In this document: piece by piece, positions 8,748 through 16,468 of the stretch | Layout: each line of letters begins with the position of its first letter | Numbering within the stretch: the stretch's first letter is position 1 | Source: Pseudactinotalea suaedae | Lineage (GTDB): Bacteria > Actinomycetota > Actinomycetes > Actinomycetales > Beutenbergiaceae | Reading direction: 5' to 3' | DNA length: 64,000 nucleotides | Assembly: GCF_009733815.1 (NCBI RefSeq) | Contig: NZ_WNXY01000002.1 | Location: forward strand, 62,001-126,000 | Translations under genes and position numbers: made by a program | The notes under the pieces: generated by a model | What the model was told of the DNA's origin: nothing | Database searches by the model: none | What the model saw: only the letters and a program-made list of their open reading frames with translations

Positions 8748-10542
8748 ACTCGACCTCGGGCACGTCCGCCCACCAGCTGCTCGGATCCGGCTCGGCGACG
8801 AGCCCGGGGCCGGGCCACGCCCTGTTCAGCTCGCTCTCGACGAGATCGGGGTGCCGCTGCACGAGGTGACGTTCGTGGTCGTCGACCTCGAGACCACGGG
8901 CGGTTCGCCGTCGAGCAGCGAGATCACCGAGATCGGTGCGGTCAAGGTCCGCGGCGGTGAGGTGCTGGGCGAGTTCGCCACCCTGGTCAACCCGGGCGTC
9001 GCGATCCCGCCGACGATCACGGTGCTGACGGGCATCACCACCGCGATGGTGATCTCGGCGCCGCGGATCCAGGAGGTGCTGCCCTCGTTCCTGGAGTTCG
9101 CGCACGGTGCCGTGCTGGTGGCGCACAACGCGGCGTTCGACGTCGGCTTCCTCAAGGCGAACGCCGCTCGGATGGACCTCGCGTGGCCCCGGCCCGCGGT
9201 CGTGGACACCGTGCGGCTGGCGCGCCGGGTCGTCACCCGCGACGAGGCGCCGAACCACAAGCTCCACACCCTCGCGCGGCTGTTCGCGTCGGCGACCACC
9301 CCGAACCACCGGGCGCTGCAGGATGCCCGCGCCACCGTCGACGTGCTGCACGGGCTGCTCAGCCGGATGGCCTCGCTCGGGGTCTCGCACCTGGAGGACC
9401 TCGCCACCGCCTCGGACCCGGTCCCGCCTGCGCGCCGCCGCCGGTCCACGCTGGCCGACCACCTCCCCCGCTCCCCCGGCGTGTACCAGTTCATCGGGCC
9501 GGGTGCTGAGGTGCTGTACGTGGGCACGGCCACCGATCTGCGGCGCCGGGTGCGGCAGTACTTCACCGCCTCGGAGAAGCGGCAGCGCATCGGGGAGATG
9601 GTCGACCTCGCCACCGAGGTGCGCGGCATCCCCTGCGCGACGCGGCTGGAGGCGCAGGTGCGTGAGCTCCGCCTGATCGCCGAGCACGACCCGCCGTACA
9701 ACCGCCGGTCCCGGCGCCCGGACCGGCTGCCCTGGGTCAGACTCACCGACGAGCCGCACCCGCGGCTGTCGATCGTGCGGGAGGTGCCCGCAGGTGCCGT
9801 GGCCGTCGGCCCCTTCGCCAGCCGTGCGGCCGCGCAGCTGGCGGTCGAGGCGGTGCAGCAGGCGATCCCGCTGCGCCAGTGCACGCGCCGGCTGCCGCTC
9901 GTCCCCCGCTCCGGCGGCGCCGACTGCATGCTCGCCGGCATCGGGCGGTGCAGCGCGCCGTGCGTAGACCCCGGCGCCGCCGCGGGCTACTCCGAGATCG
10001 CCGCGCGCGCAGAAGCAGCGCTGACCGGCCACACCGACGTGGTGGTGGGGACCGCCGTCGAGCACATCGATCGGCTGGTCTCCGAGCAGCGGTACGAGGA
10101 GGCGGCAGCCTGCCGCGACCGCGCCGAGGCGTTCTCGCGCACCGTGGGCAGGGGGCTGCGGCTCGCCGAGGTGCAGGGCGCGCGCCAGATCATGGCGGCG
10201 CAGGCAACCGACGGTGGCTGGGAGCTCGTGCTGGTACGGCACGGCCGCTTCGCGGGCACCGCGATCAGCCCGCGCGGGACCGACCCGATGGTCGTGGTGT
10301 CGCAGCTGTACGCCACCGGCGAGGTGGTCCCCGAGCCCGAGCGCCCCGGTGGGGCGGCCAGCACCGAGGAGACCGAGCTGCTGGCTGGCTGGCTCGGCCG
10401 CGCCGGTACCCGGCTCATCGCGTTCGACCACCCGGACACGGCCGGGTGGTCGGTGCCCGTGGCGGCCGCACCGGCCGCCCTGGCAGACCGGGTCCGGGCA
10501 CGACACACGCCCGTCGTCGGTCAGCTGTCTGCGACCGCGTAG
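8743..10542 (+). CDS. DEDD exonuclease fused to GIY-YIG (UvrC-like) endonuclease
   Basis: 599 residues. Residues ~45-205 are a DnaQ-type 3'-5' exonuclease: ExoI VVVDLETTGG, ExoII VAHNAAFDVGF, ExoIII HRALQDARATVDV. A linker leads to a GIY-YIG nuclease (SPGVYQFIG, LYVGTATDLRRRVRQYF, the conserved Glu in TRLEAQVREL) and a Cys cluster (CTRRLP, CMLAGIGRCSAPC) like UvrC; the UvrC C-terminal RNase H-like and HhH parts are absent. This actinobacterial fusion (Rv2191 type) is thought to act in DNA repair or end processing. ATG 8743 is the only plausible start upstream of the exonuclease domain but lies inside an inverted repeat. Its 3' end overlaps arsC tail-to-tail by 22 nt. Confidence 0.88.
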   Translation: MGLDLGHVRPPAARIRLGDEPGAGPRPVQLALDEIGVPLHEVTFVVVDLETTGGSPSSSEITEIGAVKVRGGEVLGEFATLVNPGVAIPPTITVLTGITTAMVISAPRIQEVLPSFLEFAHGAVLVAHNAAFDVGFLKANAARMDLAWPRPAVVDTVRLARRVVTRDEAPNHKLHTLARLFASATTPNHRALQDARATVDVLHGLLSRMASLGVSHLEDLATASDPVPPARRRRSTLADHLPRSPGVYQFIGPGAEVLYVGTATDLRRRVRQYFTASEKRQRIGEMVDLATEVRGIPCATRLEAQVRELRLIAEHDPPYNRRSRRPDRLPWVRLTDEPHPRLSIVREVPAGAVAVGPFASRAAAQLAVEAVQQAIPLRQCTRRLPLVPRSGGADCMLAGIGRCSAPCVDPGAAAGYSEIAARAEAALTGHTDVVVGTAVEHIDRLVSEQRYEEAAACRDRAEAFSRTVGRGLRLAEVQGARQIMAAQATDGGWELVLVRHGRFAGTAISPRGTDPMVVVSQLYATGEVVPEPERPGGAASTEETELLAGWLGRAGTRLIAFDHPDTAGWSVPVAAAPAALADRVRARHTPVVGQLSATA

Positions 10543-10952
10543 CCGCCGTTGCCGCGCAGCAGGTCCTCGACGTGGGCTGCGATGTCGTCGCGGACGAGGC
10601 GCATGCGCTCGATCCCGTCGATGCCGCGGGTCGAGGGTTCGTCGGTCTCCCATCGGATCACGGGCGTCGTGGATGCGGTCTCGAGCTGGGCTTCGGAACC
10701 GAGGATGACGATGAGGTCGACGCTCGCAGCCAGGGCGTCGGTCACGGGCAGAGGCTGGTGGCCGCTGATGTCGAGCCCGACCTCGCGCATCACCTCTGCC
10801 GAGAGTGCGTTGACAGTGCTACCGGGGTCGGTGCCGGCCGAGCGCACACCGAGCCCGGGCGCCTGGCGGGCCGCCAGCGCGGCGGCCATCACGGACTTGC
10901 CGCCGTTGCGTGCGCAGACGAACAGCACCGAGCCGATCGGGGCTTCGCTCAC
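10521..10952 (-). CDS. arsC: Arsenate-mycothiol transferase / LMW phosphatase-like ArsC
   Basis: 143-residue low-molecular-weight-phosphatase fold. The active-site loop is VLFVCARNGGKSVMAA: nucleophilic Cys, then Lys where true phosphatases have Arg. That Lys-type loop (NGGKS) is characteristic of the mycothiol-dependent arsenate reductases of Corynebacterium glutamicum, in which mycothiol and mycoredoxin reduce As(V) to As(III). GTG 10952 overlaps the arsR stop as GTGA, so the two genes are translationally coupled. No arsenite exporter gene lies nearby. Assignment rests on the active-site loop and the arsR neighbour. Confidence 0.82.
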   Translation of the reverse strand: MSEAPIGSVLFVCARNGGKSVMAAALAARQAPGLGVRSAGTDPGSTVNALSAEVMREVGLDISGHQPLPVTDALAASVDLIVILGSEAQLETASTTPVIRWETDEPSTRGIDGIERMRLVRDDIAAHVEDLLRGNGGYAVADS

Positions 10953-11341
10953 GCGATCGCCCCCTCGTGTGCGGCGGTGACCTGGTCGACGGCCCCTGCC
11001 AGCGCTGCTCTGGCGTCGGGTGCCAGCGCGTAGTAGGCCCACTTGCCGCGCTGCTCGCGGGTGACCAGCCCGGCGCGGGCGAGCACGCTCATGTGGTGGG
11101 ACACCGTGGGCTGGCTCAGGCCGACCGGCTCGGTCATGTCGCAGATGCACGCCTCACCATCGGTGGCAGCGGCGATCATCGACAGCAGCTTGACCCGGGT
11201 CGGGTCGCTCAAGGCCTTGAACACCTGCGCCAGCACGTGGGCCCTCTCGTCGGTCAGGTGGCCGTCGGTGGGCGTCGAGCAGCAGGAGACGAGCTGGTCA
11301 GGCTCGATCCTGGGTGAAGCAGAAGCAGGCATGAACGCCAT
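10949..11341 (-). CDS. arsR: ArsR-family metalloregulator
   Basis: 130-residue winged-helix repressor. N-terminal CCS (about residues 20-22) and CICDM near the recognition region supply cysteines for thiophilic metalloid binding; the DNA-recognition part is LSQPTVSHHMSVLARAGLV. It should repress its own operon (arsR-arsC) and probably the divergent flavoprotein gene until As(III) or Sb(III) binds. ATG 11341 is used; ATG 11332 is an in-frame alternative and neither has a strong ribosome site. An inverted repeat in the divergent gap is a likely operator. Confidence 0.9.
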   Translation of the reverse strand: MAFMPASASPRIEPDQLVSCCSTPTDGHLTDERAHVLAQVFKALSDPTRVKLLSMIAAATDGEACICDMTEPVGLSQPTVSHHMSVLARAGLVTREQRGKWAYYALAPDARAALAGAVDQVTAAHEGAIA

Positions 11342-11354
11342 GCTGCCAGACGTA

Positions 11355-11398
11355 TTGACATCTGTCGATGCGTGAGGCACTGTGGCGATGTATCGACA
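11355..11398. promoter_or_regulatory. Candidate ArsR operator region
   Basis: TGTCGAT (11363-11369) and its complement ATCGACA (11392-11398) form an inverted pair between the divergent arsR and flavoprotein starts. The first copy lies inside a near-palindrome TTGACA-TC-TGTCGA (11355-11368). Such dyads between divergent ars genes are typical ArsR targets; binding is inferred. Confidence 0.45.
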
Positions 11399-11421
11399 TT
11401 CATGGATGTGAGGTGTGACTG

Positions 11422-12735
11422 ATGGATAAGCTGCCCGTCGTCGTGATCGGAGCCGGACCGCAGGGGCTGGCGAGCGCTGCGCACCTGCGTGAGCGGGGTC
11501 TGCGGCCGTTGGTCCTGGAGCGCGGCGCCGGTGCCGGCGCCGCCGTGGCCGAGTGGGGCCACGTGCGGTTGTTCTCGGCGTGGCCCGAGCTGGTCGACCC
11601 AGCCTCGGTGCGGCTGCTGGAGAGCACGGGCTGGGAGGCACCGACCACGGGGTACCCGACCGGGCAGCAGTGGGTGGAGCGTTATCTGGCACCGCTCGCA
11701 CAGGCGCTGGGGCAGCACGTGCGGTTCGGTGTGGAGGTCGTGGGGGTCTCCCGCGCCGGCCGTGACCGGCTGGTGAGCTCCGGCCGAGCCGACCAGCCGT
11801 TCACGGTGCACCTGCGAGACGGTGCGGGCGTGGAGAGCCGTATCGCTGCACGTGCTGTCATCGACGCGTCCGGGACATGGGGTCGTCCTGGTCCGGCAGG
11901 CGCCGACGGGCTGCCGGCCATCGGTGAGCGCAGCGCACGGCAGATCAGCTACCGCATCCCTGACCACCGCGAGCCCGGTGTGCACGCCGGCAAGCACACC
12001 GTGGTGCTCGGTTCGGGCGCCTCCGCCTTCAACGCCCTGCACGAGCTGACCCGTATCGCCGCCCACTCCCCCGGGACGCGCATCACCTGGGCCATCCGCC
12101 GGGCTGTCCGGGACGACACCTTCGGCGGCGGGGGTGCCGACGAGCTCCCCGAGCGTGGAGCCCTGGGTCTGCGCGCTCGCGCGGCGGTCGAGTCCGGGGC
12201 GGTCGGGCTGGTGACCGGGTTCCGCACGGCCCGGGTGCGCACCATGGGCGATCAGGTGGTTCTGGTGGGCGAGGACGGCGCGGAGCTCGGGCCGGCCGAC
12301 GCCGTGGTGGCGTTGACCGGGTTCCGGCCCGACCTGTCGTTCCTGGCCGAGGTGCGCCTGGACCTGGACCCGACCCTGGAGGCGCCGCGATCGATCGCCG
12401 CCGACATCGACCCCAACCTGCACTCCTGCGGCTCGGTCCGCGCCACGGGAGCCGCCGACCTCGCTCAGCCGGAGCCCGACCTGTACCTGGTGGGCATGAA
12501 GTCCTACGGCCGCGCCCCGACGTTCCTGGCGCTGACCGGTTACGAGCAGGTCCGCAGCGTCGCTGCCGCGCTGGCCGGCGACCACGAGGCCGCCGCGCGG
12601 GTCGAGCTCGTCCTCCCCGACACCGGTGTCTGCGGTGGAGCCGGCACCTTCGACGAGCCGGAAGCCGCAGATGGAGGATGCTGCGCTCCCGCTACTCCCA
12701 TCAGCATCAGCCGGCGCACGGTCAACCTGCTCTGA
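11422..12735 (+). CDS. ArsO-like FAD/NAD(P)-dependent oxidoreductase
   Basis: 437-residue flavoprotein with an N-terminal FAD dinucleotide fold (VVVIGAGPQGLASAAHL, residues ~6-22), a second Rossmann motif VVLGSGASAFNAL near 195 and the monooxygenase-like block VVALTGFRPDLSFL. Proteins of this type (ArsO/YpdA-like) recur in actinobacterial ars clusters; their reaction is not firmly established, with organoarsenical oxidation or bacillithiol/mycothiol-related redox proposed. The C-terminal tail carries CGG and GGCCAP cysteine motifs, suggesting metalloid binding. GAGGTG lies upstream of ATG 11422. It faces arsR-arsC and probably shares the operator. Confidence 0.75.
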   Translation: MDKLPVVVIGAGPQGLASAAHLRERGLRPLVLERGAGAGAAVAEWGHVRLFSAWPELVDPASVRLLESTGWEAPTTGYPTGQQWVERYLAPLAQALGQHVRFGVEVVGVSRAGRDRLVSSGRADQPFTVHLRDGAGVESRIAARAVIDASGTWGRPGPAGADGLPAIGERSARQISYRIPDHREPGVHAGKHTVVLGSGASAFNALHELTRIAAHSPGTRITWAIRRAVRDDTFGGGGADELPERGALGLRARAAVESGAVGLVTGFRTARVRTMGDQVVLVGEDGAELGPADAVVALTGFRPDLSFLAEVRLDLDPTLEAPRSIAADIDPNLHSCGSVRATGAADLAQPEPDLYLVGMKSYGRAPTFLALTGYEQVRSVAAALAGDHEAAARVELVLPDTGVCGGAGTFDEPEAADGGCCAPATPISISRRTVNLL

Positions 12736-12791
12736 GGAGGCATCCCGGTCGGCTGTGCCTGGGCGCCACTCGTTGCTGCGACGATGACGGG

Positions 12792-13331
12792 ATGGACGTC
12801 GGCTTCACCCCGCTGGCACTCGTCGTGCTGGTCGGCCCGCAAGCCTCGGGCAAGAGCGCGCTGGCGTCGAGCCTTGCCGCGCACCTGCGAGGGCAAGGTG
12901 AGCGCGTCGCTGTCGTCGAGCTCGATCAGGTCGCGGCCATGGCGCTCCCCACCCTGCCCAGCTGGGAGACGGCGCACCGGATCTTCGAGACGGTGACCGG
13001 CATGTGGGCACGAGCCGACCTGACGTGCGTGATCGCTGAGGGGTCGGGTGAGCCCGACGAGGTATCGGGCCTGCTCAGGCAGACCCCTCCGGATGCGGTC
13101 GCTATCACGGTAGCCACGACGGCTCCGTTCGAGGTCGCGTTGGCGCGAGCGCAGGCCGACCCCACACGAGGGCGCTCGAAGGACAGAGACTTCCTCAGCA
13201 GGATCTACGACGCCTGGCCCGACAAGATGGCCGCGATCGATCCCAGCCTCGTGATCGACACCAGCGCTCACACGCTGGCTGAGTGCGTCGAGCGCGTCCG
13301 GTCAGCGGTCGATCGCGCTCGGATGGCGTAG
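12792..13331 (+). CDS. Hypothetical P-loop NTPase/kinase-like protein
   Basis: 179 residues. A Walker A motif VGPQASGKS sits at the N-terminus (~14-22), with VVELDQ (~46) as a possible Walker B or substrate Asp and a late Arg-rich segment (ADPTRGRSKDRDFL) resembling the lid of small kinases and zeta-toxin-like phosphotransferases. No specific family is recognised. It follows the arsenic flavoprotein by 56 bp on the same strand but has its own start context, so co-function is uncertain. ATG 12792 fits the start of the first beta-strand before the P-loop. Confidence 0.6.
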   Translation: MDVGFTPLALVVLVGPQASGKSALASSLAAHLRGQGERVAVVELDQVAAMALPTLPSWETAHRIFETVTGMWARADLTCVIAEGSGEPDEVSGLLRQTPPDAVAITVATTAPFEVALARAQADPTRGRSKDRDFLSRIYDAWPDKMAAIDPSLVIDTSAHTLAECVERVRSAVDRARMA

Positions 13332-13748
13332 ATCGGGCCGGCGCCGGCGTCCGGTCACCCGCAGCCCAGGGTGGAAGTCGAGAGCATCTGCCGGTCAACC
13401 GGCATCACCGATGATCTGGCGCCCGTACACCAGCTGTTCCTGGTGCTGCTGATGTTCGTCGGCCGACTGGGGCCAGTGAGCCTGGGCGCCGCCCTCGCCG
13501 TGCGCGAACGCCAACGCCTCTTTCGGAGGCCCGAAGGCGCACCCATCGTCGGCTGAAGCACGATCGCACCAGCGCCTCGGAACTCTGGGTGACTCGGTAG
13601 CGGAGTCCATCGGCACCAGTTTCTGGCACGCGCTTCGGGTAGCCAGGCAATGGATGAACGACGCGCGATCCTCGTCGACCCGGCATCGCGCCCGTCCCTC
13701 GCAGTAGCGGCAGCGACGCACGCCCCCCGATAGCAACCTCTCCACGAC
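13332..13748. other. Low-coding gap with gene remnant
   Basis: 417 bp without an intact gene. It holds the transporter fragment at 13371-13556; the rest (13557-13748) shows no recognisable protein. A minus-strand frame 13395-13745 that starts 3 nt after the DUF421 stop and begins with a Cys-rich stretch (CRYCEGRARC) is open, but most of it is antisense to the remnant, so it is not annotated as a gene. Together with the neighbours this looks like a recombination scar. Confidence 0.5.
13371..13556 (+). pseudogene. C-terminal remnant of a TrkH/KtrB-type potassium transporter
   Basis: About 60 codons read STGITDDLAPVHQLFLVLLM then FVGRLGPVSLGAALAVRERQ and LFRRPEGAPIVG, closely resembling the last membrane segment and end of TrkH/KtrB subunits (STGIT selectivity loop, MFVGRxGP helix, R-x-PE-x-PI-x-G terminus). 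The preceding ~380 residues expected for the family are absent; upstream lies the P-loop gene in another context. The frame itself is intact, so this is a truncation rather than frameshift decay. No TrkA/KtrA partner is visible. Confidence 0.65.
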
Positions 13749-14264
13749 TCAGGTGCGGACGGTCCACACGTCGCCGAGGCTCGACGCGTCGCCAAGCTTG
13801 TCCTGCGTGATCACGCTGATGCGTCCGTTGCTCTCCAGAACGACCGCGGCAACGGACGAGAGGTCGCCCTCGCCACTTTGTCGCACAGCCTGCTTCACAT
13901 CGGCGACCGCCACTCGGTGGCGATGCAACGCAGCGTCGATGATCACACCGTCGCGCAACAACAGGGCGGGTGGCGCGGTGACCAGGCGGCGGGCCCTCTG
14001 CGAGCGAGAGATCGTGAACGCAACTGCGGCCTGCAAGACGAGCAGCGCGACCAGTGCGAGCACGCCTTCGACATAGGCCACGTCTCCGCTGAGCAGGATC
14101 GTGGCCAGGGTGGATCCCAGGGCAACCGTGACGACGAAGTCGAACGCGCTGAGCTGCGCGAGCGTCCGCTTTCCTGAAACCCGAATGAGGAGGATGAGCG
14201 CGCCGTACGACGCGATCCCCACGACGAGCACGCGCGTGATGTCACTCCAGCTGTCGAACCACAT
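13749..14264 (-). CDS. DUF421 / YetF-family membrane protein
   Basis: 171 residues: three N-terminal membrane helices (about 12-30, 40-60, 65-85) followed by the cytoplasmic DUF421 domain with the signatures RVSGKRTLAQLSAFDFVVTV and LLLRDGVI; the end ISVITQ fits the YcaP/YetF C-terminal sheet. Family members are inner-membrane proteins of unknown biochemical role, in Bacillus linked to spore or envelope functions. ATG 14264 follows TACCGT with a 7-nt spacer and no ribosome site, a leaderless arrangement. The location between a transporter remnant and an Imm33-like gene suggests accessory DNA. Confidence 0.8.
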   Translation of the reverse strand: MWFDSWSDITRVLVVGIASYGALILLIRVSGKRTLAQLSAFDFVVTVALGSTLATILLSGDVAYVEGVLALVALLVLQAAVAFTISRSQRARRLVTAPPALLLRDGVIIDAALHRHRVAVADVKQAVRQSGEGDLSSVAAVVLESNGRISVITQDKLGDASSLGDVWTVRT

Positions 14265-14271
14265 GCACCCG

Positions 14272-14277
14272 ACGGTA
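14272..14277 (-). promoter_or_regulatory. -10 box of leaderless DUF421 gene
   Basis: TACCGT on the minus strand, 7 nt before ATG 14264. Confidence 0.45.
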
Positions 14278-14395
14278 CGGCGCTGCTACCGCGCGAACGA
14301 GCAACGCGCGACAGCTCGACCCGCCTCAACCTCGAACACGTCACCGATGGGCCGTGTGCTGAGCTGCTGGCTGACGGCAGCGTGCGCCGATGGCG

Positions 14396-15223
14396 TCAGC
14401 CGGTCGGGTAGATGTCGTCGCCCTCGGGGAACAGCGTGAAGCCCCAGCCCGGGGCCATCGCGAGGTACGGCTGGATCTTGGGGTGCCGCTGCTGCGCCGC
14501 CTGCAAGGTCAGCACGTCGAAGCCGACGGTCTCGGAGACCTGCTGCAGGTCAGGCGGGCCGGTGAAGAAGACCCATCCGCAGTCACGGCGCGCCGGCTGC
14601 GGCTCGAACCTGGCCCCGTACAGCGGCACGGAATCGGGCGTCACGTTCCTCGAGACCAGCACGTTGCTGAACGGCACGGGCGGGTGCGCGGGCACCCCGA
14701 TGCGGTTGACGACCTCCTGCTGGTCGCGCCGCAGCCGGGGCGGCGACAGCGGGTCCACGGGCGTCGTCGGGTCGATCCTCGGGTTCGCAGGATCGCTCTC
14801 CCACGCGGCCAGGAACGCCGTGAGACGTGGGAGGTCGGGCACCGGCTCACCGGTGGCGATCACGAAGGTCGACGGGATCCGCACGCGATCGTGGGGAAGC
14901 AACCGCGTGTGCGTGGCGAAGGGGTGGTTGTCGAGCGCCACCTCGAGGGTCTCGGTGTCACGCCCGATCACGATCCCCCACATCCGCTCCACGATCTCCA
15001 CCAGCACCGGCCGGCCGTGCACGTCGTAGGGGCCGACGCCGTCCCGCGAGGCGTCGGCGATCGTCGCCGTCCGGAACATGGCACGCACCAGGCTGCCCGG
15101 CTGCAGCGCCGCCAGCGCGGCCGCGGTCGGCAACTCGAAGGTGCCCCGGTGCTCGGCGGCCAGCGGACGCGGGTCCATCAGCTGCCAGCCGCCATGGCTC
15201 AGCAGCGCCTCGATCTCGGTCAC
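14396..15223 (-). CDS. DUF2314-like plus DUF2185 (Imm33-type) protein
   Basis: 275 residues with two apparent modules. Residues ~75-125 (VERMWGIVIGRDTETLEVAL, then DNHPF and HDRVRIP) resemble DUF2314/YegJ. The C-terminal ~85 residues (RDCGWVFFTGPPD, then LAMAPGWGFTLFPEGDDI) match the DUF2185/Imm33 pattern, a fold catalogued among immunity proteins of polymorphic toxin systems. No toxin gene is next to it, so a protective role is only a possibility. GTG 15223 has GGGGGAG 5 nt upstream. Soluble, no signal peptide. Confidence 0.6.
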   Translation of the reverse strand: MTEIEALLSHGGWQLMDPRPLAAEHRGTFELPTAAALAALQPGSLVRAMFRTATIADASRDGVGPYDVHGRPVLVEIVERMWGIVIGRDTETLEVALDNHPFATHTRLLPHDRVRIPSTFVIATGEPVPDLPRLTAFLAAWESDPANPRIDPTTPVDPLSPPRLRRDQQEVVNRIGVPAHPPVPFSNVLVSRNVTPDSVPLYGARFEPQPARRDCGWVFFTGPPDLQQVSETVGFDVLTLQAAQQRHPKIQPYLAMAPGWGFTLFPEGDDIYPTG

Positions 15224-15334
15224 GTCTCCCCCATCTCGACCAACCGTGCGGTGTTCATCCTGCCGTTCCCGATCGGCGCTCGTCCACCGCGCCGCCCTCG
15301 TGCATGATGAGGGTGAGCAAACGAGGAGGACCGG

Positions 15335-15616
15335 ATGATCACCGCGATCGTGCTGATCGACGTCGAGGCGTCACGCATCCCCGAGGTGGCCCAGGAGGCC
15401 GCCGAGATCGACGGCGTCAGCGAGGTGTACTCGGTGACCGGCGACGTCGACCTCATCGCACTGGTGCGCGTGCCCGAGCACCAGGAGCTCGCGGGCGTCA
15501 TCGCCGACCGCCTGAGCAAGGTCGAGGGCGTGGTCCGTACGCAGACCTACCTCGCGTTCCAGTCCTACTCCCGCCACGACCTCGAGGCAGCGTTCGCCCT
15601 CGGGCTGGGCGACTGA
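15335..15616 (+). CDS. Stand-alone Lrp/AsnC ligand-binding (RAM) domain protein
   Basis: 93 residues containing only the alpha/beta RAM domain of Lrp/AsnC regulators (IVLIDVEA, GVSEVYSVTGDVDLIALVRV, VVRTQTYLAFQSY) without a DNA-binding helix-turn-helix. Such small proteins probably bind amino acids and assemble with, or modulate, full-length regulators. GAGGAGG precedes ATG 15335. The phosphatase gene starts 2 nt after its stop, indicating an operon. The same RAM protein is commonly found near trpD and ctaE in actinobacteria. Confidence 0.85.
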   Translation: MITAIVLIDVEASRIPEVAQEAAEIDGVSEVYSVTGDVDLIALVRVPEHQELAGVIADRLSKVEGVVRTQTYLAFQSYSRHDLEAAFALGLGD

Positions 15617-15618
15617 GG

Positions 15619-16461
15619 ATGGCCGGTCCGATCTCCTGGATCGAGCTCGACGGCGTCGTCAACCTGCGCGACGTGGGCGGCCTCCCGACCACCGACGGCG
15701 GCACCATCCGGCCCGGCCGGCTGCTGCGCTCGGACAACCTGCAGGACCTGACCGCCGACGACATCGACGAGCTCCGCCGTCGGGGCCTGACCGACGTCGT
15801 CGACCTGCGCAGCGACGCCGAGGTGAGCTCCACCGGACCGGGTCCGCTGACCCGGGAGGAGTGGGTCCGCATCCACCACCACTCCTTCTTCGACGAGCGC
15901 GATCTCGACGGCGACGACATCCCCGAGACCTCCGCTCCCGGTCCCGGACCGGAGCCGGTCGAGACCGAGCAGTCGGACGCGGCCAAGGCGCTGCCCTGGG
16001 TGGGGAAGGAGCCGACGACGGCTCACGAGAACCCCGCGACCGCCCACTACCTGTCCTACCTCAGCGACCGGCCGGACTCGATCGTGGCGGGCCTGCGCGT
16101 GATCGCCGAGGCCGAGGGCGCCGTCCTGGTGCACTGCGCCGCGGGCAAGGACCGCACCGGGACGCTCGTGGCGATCGCGCTGCTGCTCGCGGGCGCCGAC
16201 CCGGAGGCCGTGGTCGCCGACTACGCGGCGAGCAGCGAACGGGTCGAGCGCATCCTCCAGCGGCTGGTGGCCACCGAGACCTACGGCCCGGTGCTGGGCG
16301 GGCAACCCGCCGAGTGGCACATGACCCGCCCCGAGACGATGGCCGAGCTCATCGAGCACGTGCAGCCCGGTGGCGACCAGACACAGCTGCGCGCGGTGCT
16401 GGCGCGCTGCGGCTGGACCGACGAGGACACCGCCAGGCTGCGGGCCGCCCTGCGCGACTGA
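15619..16461 (+). CDS. Tyrosine/serine protein phosphatase, Y-phosphatase-3 type
   Basis: 280-residue cytosolic phosphatase. The N-terminal signature NLRDVGGL and GRLLRSDNLQDLT mark the actinobacterial PtpB-like family, and the P-loop HCAAGKDRTG with Cys173 and Arg179 gives the catalytic loop; VDLRSDAEV is the conserved substrate-loop strand. It would dephosphorylate phosphotyrosine, phosphoserine or phosphoinositides. It overlaps no gene but starts 2 nt after the RAM gene and converges on trpD (8-bp gap). Confidence 0.85.
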   Translation: MAGPISWIELDGVVNLRDVGGLPTTDGGTIRPGRLLRSDNLQDLTADDIDELRRRGLTDVVDLRSDAEVSSTGPGPLTREEWVRIHHHSFFDERDLDGDDIPETSAPGPGPEPVETEQSDAAKALPWVGKEPTTAHENPATAHYLSYLSDRPDSIVAGLRVIAEAEGAVLVHCAAGKDRTGTLVAIALLLAGADPEAVVADYAASSERVERILQRLVATETYGPVLGGQPAEWHMTRPETMAELIEHVQPGGDQTQLRAVLARCGWTDEDTARLRAALRD

Positions 16462-16468
16462 CGCCGGG

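Noticed and set aside
6877-10653. 1258-codon minus-strand frame
   Set aside because: Antisense to fadD and the nuclease gene, low-complexity composition, no recognisable domain.
10521-10952. ArsC Lys in place of Arg as an inactivating mutation
   Set aside because: The NGGKS loop is normal for mycothiol-dependent arsenate reductases, so the enzyme is probably active.
13395-13745. Minus-strand Cys-rich ORF after DUF421
   Set aside because: Start context weak, and most of the frame is antisense to the TrkH remnant; only the first 40 codons look unusual.
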